Positions 1-8,656 are shown, counted from the stretch's first letter. The stretch: DNA of 42,323 nt from Candidatus Poribacteria bacterium (GCA_003635185.1 PYJA01000090.1:1-42323), one strand, 5' to 3'. A program made the numbers and translations. The notes: a model not told the origin generated them from the letters alone.

Positions 1-88
1 AGCCGCAATCTGGCAGATTGCGGTACAAAAGACAAATCCGCGTCCTCTCAAAAACAAATACAAAACAAGCCAAATATGAGTTGACATT

Positions 89-111
89 AACCCTGACAGC
101 AATTCAGGGTT
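89..111 (+). terminator. Possible terminator hairpin for a gene left of the window
   Basis: AACCCTGA and TCAGGGTT form an 8-bp stem around a 7-nt loop, followed by a T-rich tract (atttagtttt). It could end a plus-strand gene lying outside the window. It could equally be one more palindromic repeat in this repeat-rich stretch. Confidence 0.3.
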
Positions 112-237
112 ATTTAGTTTTAAGAGTTTTCCGTTATTGAGGTGGACTTAAAGTTAATGTCCCAGGCCGGTAGGTGCGGTTAGAAACCGCACTATAAGCG
201 TCAATTTTAGGATTTTCTAAACATGGGAACCTTCTTC

Positions 238-533
238 AGTCCCGTAGGGACGATATGTTTATAGAAAAGGAAATAAACGCCCTCTTTAGTCCCGTATGAA
301 GTTTAAATAAATATTTCGGTAAGGGGCGAGGTTAGGAAACCTCGCCAGCAGCGGGTGTACATCTCTGCTGGCGAGGTTTCCTAACCTCGCCAAAGGACCC
401 AATTTATTTTTTAATCTTCATTAGGGACGATATGTCCAAAATATGTTGTTGGGGGACACATATCGTCCCTACGGGACTAAAGATATATGGACATTTCATA
501 TCTATAAACATATCGTCCCTACGGGACTGAAGA
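238..533. repeat. Cluster of GTCCCGTAGGGACGATATG repeats
   Basis: An intact plus-oriented copy starts at 238. A second plus copy is split (288-294 and 422-435) by the 127-nt element at 295-421. Two inverted copies lie at 459-480 and 506-533. Each contains a small hairpin, GTCCC-GTA-GGGAC, followed by 'gatatgtttatag'. The same family recurs at 29096-29269 and 35576-35756. The copies are not evenly spaced and are in both orientations, so this is an interspersed palindromic family and not a CRISPR array. Confidence 0.8.
295..421. mobile_element. MITE-like palindromic element, copy A, inserted in a repeat
   Basis: A 127-nt segment begins with ATGAAG and ends with CTTCAT. Its core is two copies of the palindrome GGCGAGGTT..AACCTCGCC in opposite orientation, separated by 'agcag...ctgct', so the whole folds into a long hairpin. 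It interrupts a GTCCCG|TAGGGACG repeat exactly, and TA occurs at both junctions. Related copies lie at 3510-3637 (inverted) and 5060-5116 (partial). There is no coding capacity, so any movement would need a transposase in trans. Confidence 0.75.
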
Positions 534-679
534 CACTGTTACAACAGATTTATCCCTTAAATTGACGCTTATGGTGCGGTTTCTTAATCGCTCCTTATGT
601 GTTAATTTAAGAAGACAAGCGTTCGTTGTCGCGAATTCATTGCCAAACGCGCGTTTGGAATTTGGCACTTCGGACCTTC

Positions 680-741
680 TGTAGGAGCGAGCTTTGCTCG
701 CGACCATGCGTCCGATGTCGCGAGCAAAGCTCGCTCCTACA
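680..741. repeat. Perfect 24-nt inverted repeat
   Basis: The arm at 680-703 (TGTAGGAGCGAGCTTTGCTC plus GCGA) is repeated exactly inverted at 718-741, with a 14-nt spacer. Each arm also contains its own small palindrome, GAGC..GCTC. It resembles the REP/BIME-like palindromes common in repeat-rich bacterial genomes. It is not next to a gene end, so a terminator role is unlikely. Confidence 0.8.
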
Positions 742-960
742 AGAAGAAAATCGGGCTTCTAAAGCCCTCCAACAAGAAAATCAGACACTAAATTGACACC
801 TATGGTGCGGTTTCTTAATCGCTCCTTATGTGTTAATTTAGTGGATAACGTTGTGTATCTGGGACACCTTTCGCCCCGCTAGGGCTTGCTTTTAGGTATC
901 AACGTTTCCTATACACCTTTCGCCTCTCCGAGGCTCCAGCAAATCGCATCTCAGCACCCG

Positions 961-1030
961 CTGAATGCCATACGGGGAATGCCTAAATGGCATTCATACC
1001 GTTGATTTGGCGCATTCATAGCGTTGATTT
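961..1030. repeat. Palindromic element with 'aatgcctaaatggcatt' core, copy 1
   Basis: The same roughly 70-nt sequence (ctgaatgccatacgggg ... catagcgttgattt) is found at 35676-35747. Partial relatives lie near 9246-9305 and 25317-25352. It follows CCCG here, as it does at 35676. There is no coding capacity. Confidence 0.75.
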
Positions 1031-1185
1031 CGGTGCGGAATGTGTATAGAAAACGGTGTGTTGTCCCCTTCTTTAGCACCAACGGTGTGGAAGGTGTCTT
1101 AAATCGACACATAAGGAACGGTTAGGAAACCGCACCAGGGAGTGTGGACATATTTTAAATTTCACTAAAAAACGACTTGATATAA

Positions 1186-2103
1186 TTAACTTACTTCTGT
1201 GCCAGACATTTGTTCTAATGCCAATAACAATGCTTGCGTGCCTAAGCGTCCGTGTCCCTGCGCTTGCACTGCAGTATAAAGCTGATGCACCAATGCAAGT
1301 CCAGGAAGACTCAGATTCATTTTTCTTGCCTCATCCAAGGCGATGCTCATATCTTTGATGAAGTGTTCTACAAAGAAACCGGGATCAAAGTCACGTTTTA
1401 GGACACGCGGTGCTAAATTGTCTAACGACCAACACGCAGCTGCGCCACCACTAATTGACGATAGCATTGTTTCCAGATCCAAACCCGCCTTGTGACCATA
1501 GATTAGACCTTCACATACGCCAATCATTGTACCAGAGATAGTAATCTGATTACACATTTTAGTATGTTGCCCAGCCCCAGCGCCGCCTTGGTGAACAATG
1601 TTTTTTCCCATAGCAGAGAAGAGGGGCATTATAGCTTGTACCGCAGATTCATCACCTCCGACCATGATAGAGAGGCGTGCTTCCCGCGCGCCGACATCTC
1701 CACCTGAGACAGGGGCATCCACAGAAGCGATATCCTGTGCCTTAGCCTCGGCATATATCTCTTGCGCAAGAGAAGGTTCAGTTGTCGTCATATCTACGAT
1801 AATACTGCCAGCTTTTGCTCCCTTTAGAATACCATTATCGCCCAGATATACTTCACGCACATCCGGTGGAAATCCAACGATGGTAAATATCACATCCGAA
1901 GCAGCTGCGACTTCGCTCGGTGAATCTGTCCATGTCGCACCCGCATCAATCAGAGGTTGCGCTTTAGATTTCGTGCGGTTATAGACAGTCGTTTCGTATC
2001 CAAGGTCCATCAGGTGCTGACACATCCAACGTCCCATCACACCCGTACCAATCCAACCAAGTTTTGTTGTTTTAGGATCAACTTTTTCAATACTGTTTGT
2101 CAT
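1186..2103 (-). CDS. NAD(P)-dependent 3-hydroxyisobutyrate dehydrogenase-family oxidoreductase
   Basis: 305 residues, typical for the beta-hydroxyacid dehydrogenase family (3-hydroxyisobutyrate dehydrogenase, tartronate semialdehyde reductase). The Rossmann motif GTGVMG is at residues 19-24. The substrate-binding DAPVSGG is at 129-135, and the catalytic lysine is K182 in GAGAGQHTKMCNQ. These enzymes reversibly oxidise or reduce small 3-hydroxy acids in the cytoplasm; the exact substrate cannot be told from sequence. I chose the ATG at 2103 because AAGGAG lies 4 nt upstream of it. An upstream ATG at 2121 would add six residues and lacks a site. The gene stands alone, with repeats downstream and a divergently spaced gap upstream. 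Confidence 0.9.
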   Translation of the reverse strand: MTNSIEKVDPKTTKLGWIGTGVMGRWMCQHLMDLGYETTVYNRTKSKAQPLIDAGATWTDSPSEVAAASDVIFTIVGFPPDVREVYLGDNGILKGAKAGSIIVDMTTTEPSLAQEIYAEAKAQDIASVDAPVSGGDVGAREARLSIMVGGDESAVQAIMPLFSAMGKNIVHQGGAGAGQHTKMCNQITISGTMIGVCEGLIYGHKAGLDLETMLSSISGGAAACWSLDNLAPRVLKRDFDPGFFVEHFIKDMSIALDEARKMNLSLPGLALVHQLYTAVQAQGHGRLGTQALLLALEQMSGTEVS

Positions 2104-2326
2104 GATTCTCCTTTCGGACATAGTTCAATGATAATCAACTATCGGTCAAGAGTATCTGATACCATTTCTATCAATTTTTTCCCATTACCTGTTGTCAGAA
2201 ATAAAGCGGAATGCGGCACAAATTGGAAGTTTATGCTACAAAAGAGAGACCTCATATATCAGAAATGGGTATGATAACACACGTTCTTTATCGACTACTG
2301 AAAACCGATAACTGATAGTCATTTTC

Positions 2327-3454
2327 TCAGTTATGCCCCTTTTTATTTTTGAGCTTTCCTATTGGATGCGCTCGCACCTTCGGCGCAGCGTTTTCAGCTA
2401 CGTCTTTTTTACTAAGTTTGAAATCTTTTGCCAATTGTAAACTGATTACAATCCCACCAATAACGACAGGACAATAGACGGTAAAAAATCGTGTCAGTAA
2501 AACAAACGGCGTGATAAATATCCCAGGGATAAGATTCTTCATTAATAGACTCGTTGTTCCTTCTGCAAACCCGCTTGCCCCGGGCGTTGGCATAAATAAA
2601 ACGACAAAGTTCAGCAGCATGCCGACAACACCAAGGTCCCACAGGGAAACATGTTTATCGAATGCTTTTACGATGAAGTAGCTCCCAACAATTCGTGCGC
2701 TAAAGAATCCACACGTAAGGAGCAAGCTAAGCACGCAGGTCCATTTATGGTGGCGTAGCAGCGTTGTCGCAAAAGTTTTGTGTTCGGTGATGAGCTGTTC
2801 AACTTTGGATGTCGCCCGGTTTAAAAAAGGTGCGACAGGTTTAAACCTTTGCCCTACAACATGGCAAAGCCAATTAAAAATACGAAGCACAATTTCCGGT
2901 TTGAGTAGTAGCAGTAAAAAAGTTGTGAATACCAAACCGAATATCACAAAACCCAACAGACTTATCAATGTGGTTTCTTTCGGTAGAGAACTCGGCTCTA
3001 AAAATAAGATACCACCAGCGGCAAGGATCAGGATGACCAAGGTAGAAAGGAAGGAAACGATACCGGCAGTGATAGCACCTGACAACGGAACACCGGATCG
3101 TGCGTAAATATAGAGATGCCCAACTCCGCCAGTCTGGAAAGGAGTGATAGCCGAAACACAGAGTGTTGCCAAAAGAGCCCTGAAACTATCGCGGAATCTA
3201 ATTGTTGGTGTTACTAACCGTACGAAAATGTGGAATCGGAGTCCTGCGCAAAACCAATCAATGAACATGCACACGCATGTAAAGATGAGAAATTTATACT
3301 GCATTTGCAGAAAGACCTGCTTTAAATCTTCTGCACCGCTTTTTAAATCTTGTGTACCACTCCATACAAAACTCAGAAATAACCCGACCAGTGTGAATAA
3401 TGTAAACAGAATAACGCCGCGAATCATATTTTCGCGGCTCATAGGGGCTTGCAT
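2327..3454 (-). CDS. Flippase-like / LPG synthase TM-region family membrane protein
   Basis: 375 residues with about eight hydrophobic segments starting near residue 11, ending in a Lys-rich cytoplasmic tail. The pattern (segments with 'TPFQTGGVGHLYIYARSG' and 'MPTPGASGFAEGTTS') fits the UPF0104/lysylphosphatidylglycerol synthase transmembrane-region family. Members occur alone or fused to aminoacyl-lipid transferases. No transferase domain is present here, so lipid or isoprenoid-linked transport is only a family-level guess. An AAAGGA lies 12 nt upstream of the ATG, a long spacing; two internal Met codons (residues 5 and 10) are alternative starts. The stop codon overlaps an ATAACTGA..TCAGTTAT hairpin (2308-2334). 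Confidence 0.8.
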   Translation of the reverse strand: MQAPMSRENMIRGVILFTLFTLVGLFLSFVWSGTQDLKSGAEDLKQVFLQMQYKFLIFTCVCMFIDWFCAGLRFHIFVRLVTPTIRFRDSFRALLATLCVSAITPFQTGGVGHLYIYARSGVPLSGAITAGIVSFLSTLVILILAAGGILFLEPSSLPKETTLISLLGFVIFGLVFTTFLLLLLKPEIVLRIFNWLCHVVGQRFKPVAPFLNRATSKVEQLITEHKTFATTLLRHHKWTCVLSLLLTCGFFSARIVGSYFIVKAFDKHVSLWDLGVVGMLLNFVVLFMPTPGASGFAEGTTSLLMKNLIPGIFITPFVLLTRFFTVYCPVVIGGIVISLQLAKDFKLSKKDVAENAAPKVRAHPIGKLKNKKGHN

Positions 3455-3509
3455 TGATATCTATTGTCCTTTGTCTAACCTAAGTTGCCACATAAGTAGC
3501 ACAAACTTC

Positions 3510-3637
3510 AGGAAAATAAAAAATAAATTGGGGCCTTTGGCGAGGTTAGGAAACCTCGCCAGCAGATATGTACACTTGCTGCTGGTGAGGTTTCCTAACC
3601 TCGCCGCCTTACCGAAATATTTATTTAAACTTCATAC
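3510..3637. mobile_element. MITE-like palindromic element, copy B
   Basis: Inverted relative of the element at 295-421. It has the same order of parts: 'aaataaattgggg', GGCGAGGTTAGGAAACCTCG, 'cagcag', a short loop, the palindrome again, then 'ttaccgaaatatttattt'. It lies between the flippase-like gene and nadC. The flanks (agtagcacaaact .. acagttgtgctac) look like another interrupted repeat, related to the sequence near 38320. Confidence 0.75.
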
Positions 3638-3656
3638 AGTTGTGCTACCACCGAAC

Positions 3657-4520
3657 TCACGTCAACTTTAAACTGATGTCCAGCGGCATGGCAGAATGTG
3701 TTAAAGCCCCAACTGAAATGAGATCAACACCGGTAGCTGCCACAGCCTGCACCTGTTCCAAAGTAATGCCTCCTGATGCTTCAGTGACTGCGCGAGTGCC
3801 AACTAATTGGACAACCTGTTGCATCATGTCAAGTGACATATTATCTAAAAGTAAAATGTCAACCCCTACATCAAGTGCTTCGTTGACCTGTTCAATCGTT
3901 TCAACCTCAACCTCAATTTTTGTGGTATGTGGCGCAGCTTTCCTTGCACTTTGAACGGCGTTCCGGATTCCTTCAGCTGCAACAATATGGTTATCCTTAA
4001 TTAGGATACCATCGTAAAGTCCAAAACGATGATTGTGTCCACCACCAACGCGGACTGCATATTTTTGAAGTGCCCGCCAGCCTGGGGTTGTTTTGCGTGT
4101 GTCAACAATTTTGACATCGTAGTCTGCGGCCGCTTTGACAAATTGTGATGTTAATGTTGCTACGCCTGAAAGTCGTTGAAGGAAGTTGAGGGCAGTTCTT
4201 TCACCGATTAAAATTGTTTTCGCACTGCCTTGAATCTCAGCAATGGACATGCCTATAGTAATGGCATCACCATCGTTGACAAGTGCCCGAAACCTCAACG
4301 TCGTGTCTAACTTTGCAAATACTCGGTCAACTACGGGCAGTCCTGCGACAATACCTTCACTCTTGGCAAACAGCGTGCCTATACCTTTTTGAGATGCCGA
4401 CACTGTCGATTCTGTCGTTATATCGCCGATACCAATGTCCTCTGCAAAGGCGAGTTCTATTAAGGGATCTAATGAACGCAGGTTAAGCATTTTACTTGTA
4501 GTGCAGATAGATGATTGCAT
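3657..4520 (-). CDS. nadC: Nicotinate-nucleotide pyrophosphorylase (carboxylating)
   Basis: 287 residues, the usual length for quinolinate phosphoribosyltransferase. It converts quinolinate and PRPP to nicotinate mononucleotide, CO2 and PPi in NAD synthesis. Diagnostic stretches are visible: AEDIGIGDITTE near the N-terminus, RTALNFLQRLSG, the phosphate/substrate site DTRKTTPGWRALQKYAVRVG, then GGGHNHRFGLYDGILIKDNH, and the C-terminal LLDNMS and ASGGI. The ATG at 4520 has AAAGGA 4 nt upstream. No nadA or nadB is in the window, so the gene is not clustered with its pathway here. Confidence 0.97.
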   Translation of the reverse strand: MQSSICTTSKMLNLRSLDPLIELAFAEDIGIGDITTESTVSASQKGIGTLFAKSEGIVAGLPVVDRVFAKLDTTLRFRALVNDGDAITIGMSIAEIQGSAKTILIGERTALNFLQRLSGVATLTSQFVKAAADYDVKIVDTRKTTPGWRALQKYAVRVGGGHNHRFGLYDGILIKDNHIVAAEGIRNAVQSARKAAPHTTKIEVEVETIEQVNEALDVGVDILLLDNMSLDMMQQVVQLVGTRAVTEASGGITLEQVQAVAATGVDLISVGALTHSAMPLDISLKLT

Positions 4521-4574
4521 TAAATCCTTTCACAAATTCGGAGTGGTAGTCGTGCTGTGCCCTTGAAATCATCT

Positions 4575-5015
4575 TTAATACTCAATTCTCTCTCCGTTGA
4601 TATTTCCCGCTTCGTCAATTGTAATGAACGCTAATCCAAGCGCATTTGCCAACTCAAAACTGGCTCTCCAATAAGCCTCTGGACTTCCAAATTCTTCTAT
4701 AAGTTCGCTAACAGGCTCCGATTCACAAGTTTGTATATAAAGGGAAGAAAGTTCTTCTGGGGTAGCATCTTCGTAGTCGGCGATGATCTGCAAACCGAGT
4801 TTCCATTCAAATTCTAACTCCTCCTGATCTTCCCTTGAGAGCGGATAACGTTTTAGTACGCTTTCATAGCATTCCCGGGTTTCTTCCTCGAGTTCCTTAA
4901 GCCGGTTCAGTTTGCGCTCAAGTGCTTGGACAACAAATTTCTTACCTTCTAACCGGGCCCGTGCGCGAGATGCCGCACCGCGCTTCCGTTTTTGCGACTT
5001 CTTTCCTCTCTTCAC
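4575..5015 (-). CDS. Hypothetical protein, basic N-terminus and acidic helical body
   Basis: 146 residues from a GTG start; no upstream ATG is in frame before a stop, and no clear ribosome binding site is seen. The first 26 residues are very basic (KRGKKSQKRKRGAASRARAR). They are followed by a Glu-rich, probably coiled-coil region (residues 30-85) and a mixed C-terminal part containing AYWRASFELANALGLAFI. I do not recognise a family. The basic tract could bind nucleic acid, but that is only a composition argument. It lies 54 nt upstream of nadC on the same strand and may be co-transcribed with it. Confidence 0.6.
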   Translation of the reverse strand: MKRGKKSQKRKRGAASRARARLEGKKFVVQALERKLNRLKELEEETRECYESVLKRYPLSREDQEELEFEWKLGLQIIADYEDATPEELSSLYIQTCESEPVSELIEEFGSPEAYWRASFELANALGLAFITIDEAGNINGERIEY

Positions 5016-5059
5016 TGGGTTGTCACCATTTTATAGTCCAATCCACAATTCCCTGGACA

Positions 5060-5116
5060 TTGGCGAGGTTTCCTAACCTCGCTAAATTACCGAAATATTT
5101 ATTTAAACTTCATACA
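5060..5116. repeat. Partial copy C of the palindromic MITE-like element
   Basis: Carries one arm only: GGCGAGGTTTCCTAACCTCG followed by 'ctaaattaccgaaatatttattt' and 'aaacttcat', in the same orientation as the copy at 3510-3637 and with similar right-flank sequence (acagattgtgctac). The other half is missing. Confidence 0.7.
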
Positions 5117-5148
5117 GATTGTGCTACAAGGGAGCAAGTTTAGGGTAT

Positions 5149-5177
5149 AATAGGCGCGGTTTGAAACCACGCCTATT
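5149..5177. repeat. Hairpin downstream of the sugar isomerase gene
   Basis: AATAGGCG-C-GGTTT/GAAACC-A-CGCCTATT forms a near-perfect 13-bp stem with one C-A mismatch. It starts 16 nt beyond the stop of the minus-strand gene at 5194. There is no clear T-run, so it may be a weak terminator or an mRNA-stabilising palindrome. Confidence 0.4.
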
Positions 5178-5193
5178 CTGCTATGGAAAATCC

Positions 5194-6105
5194 TTAATAC
5201 CGCTCTAAATATGGGGTGAGGAATTTCTTAGCATCTTCGGTAACATCCCATGCATTCGGCCAGAAACAGAGATCAATTGAGAACCATTCCCCATCGTATC
5301 CAGTTTCATCCATGATGACAGGGATAATTGCGTCAAAATCCAACACACCGTCTCCGAATGGCGCGTGCGTACTCGTATGATCATCGTGCAGCGTATTGTC
5401 AGAGTCAATAAGATGAAAATGACCGATTTGCCCTTTGAGTTGCCGTGCAAGTTCAATCACGCCATTATCGCCAAGCGTCTCCTTTTCACCTACCTGTCGT
5501 GATCCAACAGTTGCACACATCTGCGCGTGGCATGTATCAAACATCACTTTGAAATTCGGGTGATCCACAGCCTTTGGCAAATTAATAATGTCGCTCGGTT
5601 TATTAAACATGAATCCGGGTTCAAATTCCCAGAGCATCAGTACGCCGTGGTCTTCTGCGACTTGCGCACAGCGTCTCCAGAGGGAAACAATCCGATCCCA
5701 TGCTACCTCACGTTCAACCCCCGGATCTGTTTCAGCATCGGTAACAGTATCTACACGGATCGAAGGCGATCCGAGATCAAGCGCGAGTTGCAGGTTTCGT
5801 CTAAACAACTTGAAGTATTTATCGTCTTCTTGTGCTTCGTCTGATGCAGGAGCGTCGTGCGACCAAAAATCTGCTGCTAAACCAGATACTTCTAAGCCGT
5901 AGTAGCTAATCAAACCCTTGACAGCATCTCTATCGCTTTTCATCGGGTAATCGTTTATGTCAATATGCGGTTTAAAAGCCCCGATTTCAATTCCATCAAA
6001 TTCCAATTCTCCGAGCCGTTTGACGACATCATCAAACGGGACGGGGTTATCTTCATAAGGTCCAAACGCGTAAGCCCAACTTCCAATTGACAATTTTTTT
6101 GCCAT
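5194..6105 (-). CDS. Sugar phosphate isomerase/epimerase (xylose isomerase-like TIM barrel)
   Basis: 303 residues, typical for the AP-endonuclease-2/IolE-type TIM-barrel family. These enzymes use a divalent metal to isomerise or epimerise sugars or inosose-like substrates. Barrel-end metal ligands are apparent: E in MLWEFEPG, D and H in MFDTCHAQM, and H in GHFHLIDSD. The N-terminal strand is LSIGSWAYAF. No signal peptide is present, so it is cytoplasmic. The start is secure: GGAGG lies 5 nt before the ATG at 6105. The substrate is unknown. No inositol catabolism genes are adjacent, though other sugar genes (mannose isomerase-like at 7519) lie nearby. Confidence 0.88.
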   Translation of the reverse strand: MAKKLSIGSWAYAFGPYEDNPVPFDDVVKRLGELEFDGIEIGAFKPHIDINDYPMKSDRDAVKGLISYYGLEVSGLAADFWSHDAPASDEAQEDDKYFKLFRRNLQLALDLGSPSIRVDTVTDAETDPGVEREVAWDRIVSLWRRCAQVAEDHGVLMLWEFEPGFMFNKPSDIINLPKAVDHPNFKVMFDTCHAQMCATVGSRQVGEKETLGDNGVIELARQLKGQIGHFHLIDSDNTLHDDHTSTHAPFGDGVLDFDAIIPVIMDETGYDGEWFSIDLCFWPNAWDVTEDAKKFLTPYLERY

Positions 6106-6227
6106 GTTTTCCTCCTATAGGAATAATTTAGAGATGTATAAAATTGGTAAATGCCTAAAGTTATGAAGCAAGTTCCAGATCATCAACTTTAGACACTTTG
6201 ATTTTCCTTCCGAAATAGACTCAGTTC

Positions 6228-7445
6228 TTACGATAATCCAGTAACCAAATTCTGAACTGCTGTCTCCAGCTCAACGGTAACTTGCTCAACAGTCTCTTTC
6301 TTCTGCGATTTATAGGTGTCGTAATGTTCCAAAAGATTTTTCGGTTTGCCAGCGCGGATTGATGCAACGCGTGGTCCCCGCATCTTTGCCTCACCAAAAA
6401 CCTCTTTTTCTAACCTAAATATCACTTCAAGATAACGTTCCGGGGAATGTTCTTCAGCCACATACCCATCCGTAATCGCTATGAAATTAACTAACCGATT
6501 CAAATCTGGATAAAATTGCTGGAATTTCTGGAGTAGTTCTTCATGTATTTTTCGTTCGTACTCCGTCATCTCATCAACATCTCTGTAAACTTCAGCATCA
6601 ACAATATTTTTCAAAGTACGAACGCGGGCAAGCACATCGTTGTTAGAATGGATACCCATAATTTTTTCAGCGTGTGATAATATCTGTTCCTTAAGTCCTT
6701 GAATTTGCTCATTGAGGGAGGCATTTGGTTCCACTTTAAATTGATATTCATCGGCAAGTGTTTTCAAGACCGCAATACCGATACGCCGCAACCGTTGATA
6801 ACGTTCTATAGGTGTCCGTGCAGCAGGCGGGAGAATATTCCGTTCTAATTCTGTGAGTGCTGTATCAATGGTATGCCACATGTCTTCTGTATAACGGTAT
6901 TTGATACCGATTGGTACAACATAGAGCGGTTTGTCAATATCTGCCTTTTTCATGTCGTCTATCGCCCAGAAACAGAGTTGTGTGGCACCTCTCTCAAAGC
7001 GCATGACAGTGTCGTTCTGATGTGATATTTCTCCCTCTCCAAAGATGACGAGTGGCCATTTGCCTTCACATAAGAGTCGGCGCGTCGTTCGGAAAGCGTT
7101 TCTATCCACTGTGCCTCGCACAACTGAGTACACACCCAACCGTTGCATGACAAAACTTCGGATTCCCCCCAGTTTTCCTTTGTCAAAGATTTCGCATGCT
7201 GCCATGTAATAAAATGGCTGAGATAACCGTTTTGATAACAGAAAAACTACGGCAGGATCTTCACACGCCGCATGGTTTGGCACTATTACCGTAGGATTCC
7301 CATGAGTTGATTTTAATTGCGTAATTGACTCTGCATCAATGTCAATCGTTAACCCCTTCAAAAACAATCGGTTGGCAAGAGGTATAAGTGCTTGCGCAAC
7401 CTTTATTGCAGTTATATTTGGTTTAGGAGGTTTAAAATCCAACAT
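6228..7445 (-). CDS. PlsC-type 1-acylglycerol-3-phosphate acyltransferase-like protein
   Basis: 405 residues. The N-terminal half carries the acyltransferase motifs: NHAACED (H58 and D63 give the HX4D catalytic pair) and VIFGEGEIS (136-139 is GEGE where FPEGT is usual). The C-terminal about 200 residues are an extra, charged helical region with no clear assignment, so the protein is longer than ordinary PlsC (about 240). It probably acylates a lysophospholipid or related lipid at the membrane. The start is the ATG at 7445; only a weak upstream site is visible. It lies 73 nt after the cupin gene on the same strand. Confidence 0.8.
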   Translation of the reverse strand: MLDFKPPKPNITAIKVAQALIPLANRLFLKGLTIDIDAESITQLKSTHGNPTVIVPNHAACEDPAVVFLLSKRLSQPFYYMAACEIFDKGKLGGIRSFVMQRLGVYSVVRGTVDRNAFRTTRRLLCEGKWPLVIFGEGEISHQNDTVMRFERGATQLCFWAIDDMKKADIDKPLYVVPIGIKYRYTEDMWHTIDTALTELERNILPPAARTPIERYQRLRRIGIAVLKTLADEYQFKVEPNASLNEQIQGLKEQILSHAEKIMGIHSNNDVLARVRTLKNIVDAEVYRDVDEMTEYERKIHEELLQKFQQFYPDLNRLVNFIAITDGYVAEEHSPERYLEVIFRLEKEVFGEAKMRGPRVASIRAGKPKNLLEHYDTYKSQKKETVEQVTVELETAVQNLVTGLS

Positions 7446-7518
7446 TGTGTGCTACCGTTGCATCACACCGTGTGTTACCACTACTTTTTATTAGACCTAC
7501 AGCGTGTGTCTAATACTT

Positions 7519-8625
7519 TCAAAGACTTGGCGGATAACAACAGATTATCTCCATCGGCGCGTCTCCAGTACTAACGATGATGTAGCTGGACAAGCATCGT
7601 GGAATGAAAACAGATTTACCGCGTTTAAGTGGGACATCTTCAAAGTCACCACGCAACACACCCTCACCACCGAGAGTTACGAGTGCATAGAAACCTTTGT
7701 CTGCTGGCATGCTAAGCGTGGAATTCACCGTCAAACGTGAACATCCGAAGTATTGTGATGCCTCTTCTGGCACGATACGATCTTCACGGTTATCCCCTTC
7801 TGCTCTCACAAGTTCCGGTGTGCGCCGAATGTAGTTGTTCAGATAGTCAAGTTCAAGTTTGTCAAATTCAGCGGCATCTACCGCCAAATCCCAACCGAGG
7901 CCGAGATGTCCATCTTCTTTATCGTAAGGAAATCCTTCCCATTCAGCGAGAATGTTCCAATCAGTCGGTTCCTGTGGTTCAAGCACACAAAGTCCAGTGC
8001 CGAGTGAATGGACAATCGGTGTACGTAAAAAGTAGACCTCTCCGACCTTCGGTTCAACGACATGCATCAGGCTTCGCAGAGTTTCTATATCTTGTGCTTC
8101 CATCAGTCGGCGAAATTCGGCTTTTTCTATCGCTTCTTTCCATCCAATCCATGCCTTCGCGCCGGGACGCGTGCCGATTAGTATCCACGCCTCGTTTTTG
8201 CCGAAAGGTGAATTGAGGTGTTCCTTTGCGAAATCTGGATTCGGATGCCAGTGGATAGGGATATGTGCCCCTTCACCCACATCAAAAATCTTGAGAAGTA
8301 CGCCTAAATCAGTACCAAATTTTGCAACATGTGCGCTACCGAGTGTCTCTTCTGGAAATGCATCTAACAATTCTTTTAGTAAGGTTTCATCTCCATCCGG
8401 TAGTTGAATTCGGCTAAAGCCTTTGTCTGGCGGATTTTCTCTACCCGGGGTAATCGCTCTATTTGTGGAGAAAATCCATTCTTCTGAGTAATAATCATCT
8501 TTTGGATCGGGTTCACCCATAAACTCGGCCCGAAGTTTTCCGCCGTTATAGAAGTGCAAGTATGTATTCGGTGCTAAAGCGATGGGTGCGTCTAACATTG
8601 ACTTTAATTCTGTTTGTGATGCCAT
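7519..8625 (-). CDS. Class I mannose-6-phosphate isomerase-like cupin
   Basis: 368 residues with the type I phosphomannose isomerase layout. The zinc site is H125-W-H127 (IPIHWHPN) plus E145 in KNEAWILIG. A helical insert (about 155-195) follows, then VYFLRTPIVHSLGTG with the third histidine, and a C-terminal second cupin ending GKSVFIPRCLSS. The expected reaction is mannose-6-phosphate to fructose-6-phosphate, using zinc. The N-terminus starts directly with a strand; GAGAGG lies 9 nt before the ATG. A consensus promoter lies just upstream (8657-8685). It probably leads a unit with the acyltransferase gene downstream. Confidence 0.82.
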   Translation of the reverse strand: MASQTELKSMLDAPIALAPNTYLHFYNGGKLRAEFMGEPDPKDDYYSEEWIFSTNRAITPGRENPPDKGFSRIQLPDGDETLLKELLDAFPEETLGSAHVAKFGTDLGVLLKIFDVGEGAHIPIHWHPNPDFAKEHLNSPFGKNEAWILIGTRPGAKAWIGWKEAIEKAEFRRLMEAQDIETLRSLMHVVEPKVGEVYFLRTPIVHSLGTGLCVLEPQEPTDWNILAEWEGFPYDKEDGHLGLGWDLAVDAAEFDKLELDYLNNYIRRTPELVRAEGDNREDRIVPEEASQYFGCSRLTVNSTLSMPADKGFYALVTLGGEGVLRGDFEDVPLKRGKSVFIPRCLSSYIIVSTGDAPMEIICCYPPSL

Positions 8626-8656
8626 ATTGCTATCCTCTCTATATCTTTAGAATTTA

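Larger units (their letters stand above)
1..1185. other. Gene-free repeat mosaic at the left end
   Basis: No convincing coding region is seen. The stretch is built from short interspersed palindromes: several copies of a GTCCCGTAGGGACGATATG repeat, one 127-nt palindromic insertion, a 24-nt inverted repeat, two copies of a 'tgcggtttcttaatcgctcc' segment (about 572 and 803), and a copy of an 'aatgcctaaatggcattc' element (961-1030). The only open frame of note (519-707, minus) runs straight through these repeats and has no ribosome binding site. A 16-nt perfect palindrome CCAAACGCGCGTTTGG lies at 643-658. Confidence 0.7.

Noticed and set aside
238..533. Regularly similar palindromic repeats that might be a CRISPR array
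   Set aside because: The spacing is irregular, copies occur in both orientations, there are no unique same-length spacers, and no cas genes are nearby.
519..707. A 62-codon minus-strand open frame in the left end
   Set aside because: It runs through several interspersed repeats, has no ribosome binding site, and its sequence is repeat-derived.
1598..1984. A 128-codon plus-strand frame opposite the dehydrogenase gene
   Set aside because: It is a shadow of a well-supported gene; its composition is not protein-like and it has no start signals.
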